From Vitis vinifera (Eukaryota > Streptophyta > Magnoliopsida > Vitales > Vitaceae), in the NCBI RefSeq assembly GCF_030704535.1, contig NC_081810.1, positions 434,501-498,500 of the forward strand: 64,000 bases of DNA, written 5' to 3'. Both the position numbers and the translations under genes were made by a program. The notes under the pieces are model-generated. The model was given only the letters and a program-made list of their open reading frames with translations. It did no database searches and was not told where the DNA came from. Within the stretch, counting starts at the first letter, position 1; each line of letters opens with the position of its first letter. This document shows, one piece after another, positions 59,077 to 64,000 of the stretch.

Positions 59077-60990
59077 AATTTCCATCATCAAATCTTGTTG
59101 TTCTTCGGTCCTTCCTTTGTGAATAAGTACCGACTCTGTTACTTACATATTAATTCATCCCTGCTTGATTGATTAATATATAACAACCATTATAAGATTG
59201 AAACATGTTATTGGAATTGTCATTATTATAAGTTAGTATTTACGTTTGATGTTCATTCAACCTCATTGAGAAAAATCAGTTTTCTTAGCATTTTGTTTTT
59301 GCTTTCATCAACACTTAACCGAACATGACCTAGGTAAATGTACAAGTGGCCCCAAGAATTGACCTTGTTGGCTTCTTGTTTCATGGAGAGGACCTCATGG
59401 AATGTGGGGGGGGAGGAGGGCAGGATTGGGTGGGTGTGTGGGAAGCCATGTGGGAGAAGAGCCTTACCATGGACCGGTTGATGAGAATGAGGATAATCCT
59501 CGTGAATTGGTCTTGCATGTACAAACAACAGATAGAATCAACAAAGGCTCAATTTGAAGTACTGCAGTCTATGGGATTCCATATCAAAGAACAACCATTA
59601 AAGGAAAAGGGAAGTCACCAACTCAACGTATTAATGAGGATAGCTTGTTGTGACTTTCATCAATATTTTGGACTCTAAGCATCAGACTGTTGAGTCTTTG
59701 ATCAGGGGAGAGAGCTTATACCAAAATTCTAAATATGCAGCCCCTAGGATGAAGGTGTTTGCCATTTTCTCAGGCACATGTGAACCAAGCACCACCTTAT
59801 TTTCCACTTAGATCATGCCATATGAGTGACCAAGAATCTAATCTAAAGCAGCAAGATTTCATGAAGATGTCAGTCATTATTTCATGTCTGAACAAAGTCT
59901 AAAATGGGTAACAAGAGGCTGAAATTAATTTGCTCAGATGAGGCTGAAATGGGCATTAAGTGACCAAGAACTTAATTTAAAATAGCAAATTTCATTAAAA
60001 GGAATTGGCATACAAGAGGAATTTGCTCAATGAGGACGATCCCTTAATGCCCCATGCACATGTACCAATCTGAAAATCTCACTCAAAACAACTTTATAGA
60101 ACTTCCCACTATTTTCTGGGTAAATGGGAATTTATTCTCTCACCCGGACAAGTAATAGAGACACAAACATTCAGCAACGCCCATTATTCTACATTAACAA
60201 ACACACACAATTTAAGGATATTTCTCTTTTGATAAAAGCCATTTTCCTATTGTAAATATAGTAATTTTAAAAGAGATGTGTTTAGCATTCCTAGATTTTA
60301 TGTAGCATGATTACCAACAAGAAAAGGAAAAGGTTGAATTATGGAATATTTATTCTCAAAATAAAAATAACTTAGATCTGTAAAATCTGAAAGCATCCAA
60401 CATGGCATACCATAAACTTAATCAACTATAAATAATTAAAATAAAAATAAAAATATGCAAGTTGCTGTATTTGTGGCTTTTCTATGTTTTTGTATGGTGT
60501 CAGAATTTTCCAATTTATAAAACTTGTAAAAGACAAAACACAAAAATGCTTTTACATGCAAGTTGCTGTATTTGTGGCTTTTCTATATTTACTTAATGTT
60601 TTACTTTTATTTTACATGACCATATATTTAAAAAAAATGTAAAACTCAAATACATTCACGCTGCTACGAAACCAATTACTGTACCTAATATTCCAAGCTC
60701 TTGAAAAACATCCCCAGCCCACAACCAAATCCATTCATAAAGAACAATTACTTTTATTTTTCCCCTCTACACGTGTTGGATATGAAGCATATGAGTCAGT
60801 TAACTTTGACTCAAGGCACAAGAACAATAATGAACACCATTACTCTGATGGATGACGTCCTTTGGACCCATTCCTTAAGGTCTGATTGGAACCCACCCAA
60901 TCAAACAATTGATTCTGGTACTAAAGGCTTCCGTCACTAAACAGTAACAAATTTCCTCAAAATCCTCATGCAGATTAATCCAAAGAATGG
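59077..60990. other. CACTA internal non-coding region
   Basis: No gene recognised. The part 59340-59680 has a G-rich texture and an open frame without family resemblance, and may be further captured DNA. A 33-base string (ATGCAAGTTGCTGTATTTGT...) occurs twice, at about 60456 and 60557. A diverged repeat around AGTGACCAAGAA occurs near 59827 and 59962. Confidence 0.45.
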
Positions 60991-61394
60991 ATTTAAAGAT
61001 TCCGTGTCTCATTCTCACTTAGATACAAACAGAAAAATCATTCCTTTTTTTTTCTCTCTCATTTTTTTAGAAGGGATGAAGATTATGTGGTAATATATCT
61101 CAAATAAAATCTGTACCTATCGTTCTCACACAAATACATATTAAAAATCATTCCTTTTTTCTTGTTTTCCACTTGTTTTTATGGAGTTGATTGTGTGTTT
61201 GGTTCAGATTAAAAAATCAATTAATCTACAGGTTTTTTCTTTTATGCTAGAACTTTAAACCTAAGTTTTTCTTCCCTACAACTCAAAAAAAAAAAAAAAC
61301 ATAAAAACCATAATACAAAAACGTTGAAACAATCAATATAATGACATTAATAAAAAAAAAAAAAAGATGATAGATCTAAGAGATTTTGACTTAC

Positions 61395-61490
61395 CTAGGA
61401 GTCCACAAAGAGAAGAATGTCGGTTGTGAGCGTGTTGACTATGGGTGAGAGAAAAGGTAGAAGAAGATTATGATTTTAATTATATATAGG
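61395..61490 (-). promoter_or_regulatory. Probable transposase promoter and non-coding first exon
   Basis: On the minus strand CCTATATATAATT (61478-61490) is a strong TATA box. About 85-95 bases later CTCCTAG|GTAAGTC (61395/61394) is a strong splice donor. This fits a short untranslated first exon at the transposon end, spliced across several kilobases to the transposase ATG at 57131. The same signals are repeated in the second CACTA copy at 63501-63596. Confidence 0.55.
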
Positions 61491-61619
61491 GTTTGTATAT
61501 TGAGATTTTTTGGATTGTGGGTGTCATGTGGAAACAATGGGCTTTTTATATATTGGCCTTCATTATTAATTCTAAAAGTGGGCTCAAATAGGCTCATTAA
61601 GTTATAATACTTAAAAAAA

Positions 61620-61804
61620 ATTATTTTATATGGTGTCACTTTCCAAAAAATGACACTATTAATATAAAATTAACATCATCTAACTACCTCAATAGAAGAT
61701 TTTTAATATGATGTGTCACCTTTATTAATTATAAACCCTATGGTGTCATTATTTTAAAAGTGACACCATAAATAGTGACACCATAAATTATTTTTGTAGT
61801 AGTG
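61620..61804. repeat. Right terminal and subterminal repeats of the CACTA element
   Basis: Repeated TGGTGTCA/TGACACCAT motifs, including GTGACACCATAAATAGTGAC, end in GTAGTAGTG. The outermost sequence pairs imperfectly with the left terminus: CACTACTACAAAAATAATTT read inward, against CACTACAAGGAAAAAGATAT on the left. Confidence 0.85.
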
Positions 61805-63186
61805 CCTGATATAAACATTCTTAATGAACCACACACTATCAGTCTTAACAACCACTCATGATACTTTAGTTTGGATTATAAATCTTATAGCTTTGGGGTA
61901 ATAAGAAATACTTGGCATACTCTTAACCAAGAAGCATTGAATTAGAATTATACATGATATAACACAATTATAAAGTGTATAAATAGTTTAGTAGCAATTA
62001 TATATAACATTTACCATCTTTAAATATAATTATCAGACAACAACATACAAGGTGAAATCCGTTGGGTTTTGCTAATCTCAGCGATTTGGTTGGTCTATAT
62101 ATGACAGGGAATAACTTCATTGGATCCATTCCTTCTCAGCTCTTTCACTTACCACTTCTTCAGGATCTCTCTTTGGATGATAGTTCTCTTAGTGGAAAAG
62201 TCCCTGAAGAAATTGGAAACCTCTCCAGGTTGCAGCTGTTGTCCCTCTCAAGTAACAGATTCTCAGATGGCGTGCTTCTTTCAGTTTTGTCTTTGAAGGG
62301 GTTAGAATTATTGGACTTGAGTGACAATGATTTATCCACGGAAATACCCACTGAGATTGGGAATTTACCCAACATCTCCACTTTGGCGTTGAGTAACAAC
62401 CGGTTGACGGGTGGAATCCCCTCGTCCATGCAAAAACTAAGCAAGTTGGAACAACTTTTCTTGCATAACAATTTGCTAACCGGAGAAATTCCATCTTGGT
62501 TATTTGATTTCAAGGGCCTCGAGAGTTTGTATCTTGGAGGAAACCGTCTAATTTGGAATGACAGTGTGAAGATAGCACCAAATTCCAGGCTAGGTCTACT
62601 GTCTCTGAAATCTTGTGGTCTTGTTGGAGAGATTCCAAAGTGGATTTCTACCCAAACGAATCTTTTTTTTCTGGATTTGAGTAAGAACAATCTCCAAGGT
62701 GCATTTCCACAATGGTTTCTTGAGATGCCACTTGAATTTTTGTTTCTATCAAGTAATGAATTTACAGGTTCTCTTCCACCTGGTCTTTTTTCTGGACCTT
62801 CTTTACACGTGCTTGCTCTCTCAAGGAACAATTTCTCCGGGGAGTTGCCCAAAAACATCGAAGACGCAACCTCCCTAGATATTCTTACCTTGAGTGAGAA
62901 CAACTTTTCTGGGCCAATTCCTCAATCCCTCATCAAAGTTCCCTACCTAAAATTTTTGGATCTATCCAGAAATAGATTTTTTGGCCCATTCCCAATTTTC
63001 TACCCCGAATCACAACTATCTTATATCGATTTCTCTTCTAATGATTTCTCGGGAGAGGTTCCAACAACCTTTCCTAAACAAACAATATATCTTGCATTGG
63101 GCGGAAATAAGTTTTCAGGGGGCTTGCCTTTGAACTTGACCAACTTGAGCAACCTTGAACGCCTCGAACTTCAGGACAACAATCTT
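61805..63186 (+). pseudogene. RLP-e last exon and preceding intron remainder, cut by a second CACTA
   Basis: From 61805 the intron of the array resumes. The acceptor TTATCAG (ending 62036) is intact and the exon starts at 62037. An extra T (GTTGGGTTTTGC) puts the first 20-odd codons out of frame and leads to TGA. The LRR frame is open from 62062 to 63186 and runs close to RLP-d exon 2 (for example LTGGIPSSMQKLSKLEQL). The internal CTCAGGTAAC of RLP-d is CTCAAGTAAC here. At 63187, in the codons for Asn-Leu (CAATCTT), a CACTA end begins. The island, C-terminal cap, transmembrane helix and tail are therefore separated or lost. Confidence 0.88.
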
Positions 63187-64000
63187 CACTACTACAAAAA
63201 TAATTTATGGTGTCACTATTTATGGTGTCACTTTTAAAATAATGACACCATAGGGTTTATAATTAATAAAGGTGACACATCATATTAAAAATCTTCTATT
63301 GAGGTAGTTAGATGATGTTAATTTTATATTAATAGTGTCATTTTTTGGAAAGTGACACCATATAAAATAATTTTTTTTAAGTATTATAACTTAATGAGCC
63401 TATTTGAGCCCACTTTTAGAATTAATAATGAAGGCCAATATATAAAAAGCCCATTGTTTCCACATGACACCCACAATCCAAAAAATCTCAATATACAAAC
63501 CCTATATATAATTAAAATCATAATCTTCTTCTACCTTTTCTCTCACCCATAGTCAACACGCTCACAACCGACATTCTTCTCTTTGTGGACTCCTAGGTAA
63601 GTCAAAATCTCTTAGATCTATCATCTTTTTTTTTTTTTTATTAATGTCATTATATTGATTGTTTCAACGTTTTTGTATTATGGTTTTTATGTTTTTTTTT
63701 TTTTTTGAGTTGTAGGGAAGAAAAACTTAGGTTTAAAGTTCTAGCATAAAAGAAAAAACCTGTAGATTAATTGATTTTTTAATCTGAACCAAACACACAA
63801 TCAACTCCATAAAAACAAGTGGAAAACAAGAAAAAAGGAATGATTTTTAATATGTATTTGTGTGAGAACGATAGGTACAGATTTTATTTGAGATATATTA
63901 CCACATAATCTTCATCCCTTCTAAAAAAATGAGAGAGAAAAAAAAAAGGAATGATTTTTCTGTTTGTATCTAAGTGAGAATGAGACACGGAATCTTTAAA
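63187..64000 (+). mobile_element. Second CACTA element, one end only (continues past the window)
   Basis: Starts CACTACTACAAAAATAATTT and matches the reverse complement of 60991-61804 almost base for base through the whole 814 bp. That includes the TATA box, the first-exon donor CTCCTAG|GTAAGTC (63596) and the T runs. It is thus the same family in the opposite orientation. The preceding CTT (63184-63186) is the predicted target duplication; its partner lies beyond the window. Confidence 0.95.

Larger units (their letters stand above)
49017..61804 (-). mobile_element. Complete CACTA (En/Spm) transposon, 12.8 kb
   Basis: Begins CACTACAAGGAAAAAGAT and ends TTTTTGTAGTAGTG, the classic CACTA termini. 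It is flanked by the 3-bp duplication CCT (49014-49016 and 61805-61807); removing the element restores the intron sequence ATCACTCCTGATATAAAC found in the neighbouring units. Both subterminal regions carry many short GGTGTCA/TGACACC motifs in both orientations, the expected transposase-binding sites. Inside, on the minus strand, are a TNP2 transposase gene and a second gene with an Ulp1 protease domain, both readable throughout. It also holds a captured LigB/DODA gene fragment. Everything needed for autonomy seems present. Confidence 0.95.

Noticed and set aside
59253-59678. Overlapping frames on both strands inside the CACTA element
   Set aside because: Neither strand resembles a known family, and the reading frames start and stop without splice or coding signals; possibly captured DNA but unsupported.
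61439-61639. A 66-codon frame found identically at 63352-63552
   Set aside because: It is the same frame read through two copies of the CACTA end; it overlaps the TATA box and leader and has no protein-like composition.
62160-62903. Minus-strand open frame of 247 codons
   Set aside because: Antisense shadow of the LRR coding sequence; the same shadow occurs opposite RLP-a, RLP-b and RLP-d, and it has no family features.

Overview
The window is plant nuclear DNA: AT-rich, with GT-AG introns, intact and broken transposons, and dicot-type genes. The gene set and sequence style suggest a woody eudicot such as grapevine (Vitis). That is inference; no database was consulted. All exon limits were read by eye from splice signals and reading frame.

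Layout. 1-2.5 kb: AT-rich DNA with a MITE-like inverted repeat. 2.5-10.4 kb (+): a five-exon Pumilio/PUF RNA-binding protein gene, with a dead Copia fragment in its third coding intron. 12.4-15.0 kb (+): a seven-exon chloroplast PDZ-TPR protein (MET1 type). 15.8-16.2 kb: a short GC-rich element containing a tRNA-like segment and flanked by a 13-bp target duplication. 16.3-18.0 kb (-): a CYP716-type cytochrome P450 broken by two single-base frameshifts.

From 18 kb to the end lies a cluster of leucine-rich-repeat receptor-like protein (RLP) loci, all + strand. RLP-a (19.9-22.3 kb) is an intact single-exon gene. RLP-b (25.8-28.3 kb) lacks its ATG and has a one-base insertion. RLP-c (29.1 kb) is an N-terminal stub ended by a defective Copia element, itself split by an ACCGGT-rich inverted-repeat element, with a degraded RLP tail beyond. 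RLP-d (35.3-38.3 kb) is a two-exon gene that reads through. A second RLP tail relic (41.7 kb) and duplicated intergenic blocks lead to RLP-e (45.8-63.2 kb). In RLP-e a three-LRR exon plus its intron has been amplified into four tandem units of about 612 bp. A 12.8-kb CACTA element then interrupts the intron after unit 4, and the gene resumes at 61.8 kb. A second, nearly identical CACTA end cuts the last exon at 63,187 and runs out of the window.

The CACTA element looks complete: CACTA...TAGTG ends, a CCT target duplication, and two multi-exon genes that read through without a stop. These are a TNP2 transposase (3 exons, 1073 aa) and a Transposase_24/Ulp1-protease protein (12 exons, 688 aa). 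It also carries a captured two-exon fragment of a host LigB/DODA extradiol dioxygenase gene.

The main point of interest is RLP-e and its sister RLP-d. They record how an LRR exon-intron unit arose and spread: the intron donor is made of LRR coding bases (the AGGTAAC of the Ser-Gly-Asn codons), and small deletions and splice-site changes separate the readable copy from the dead ones.
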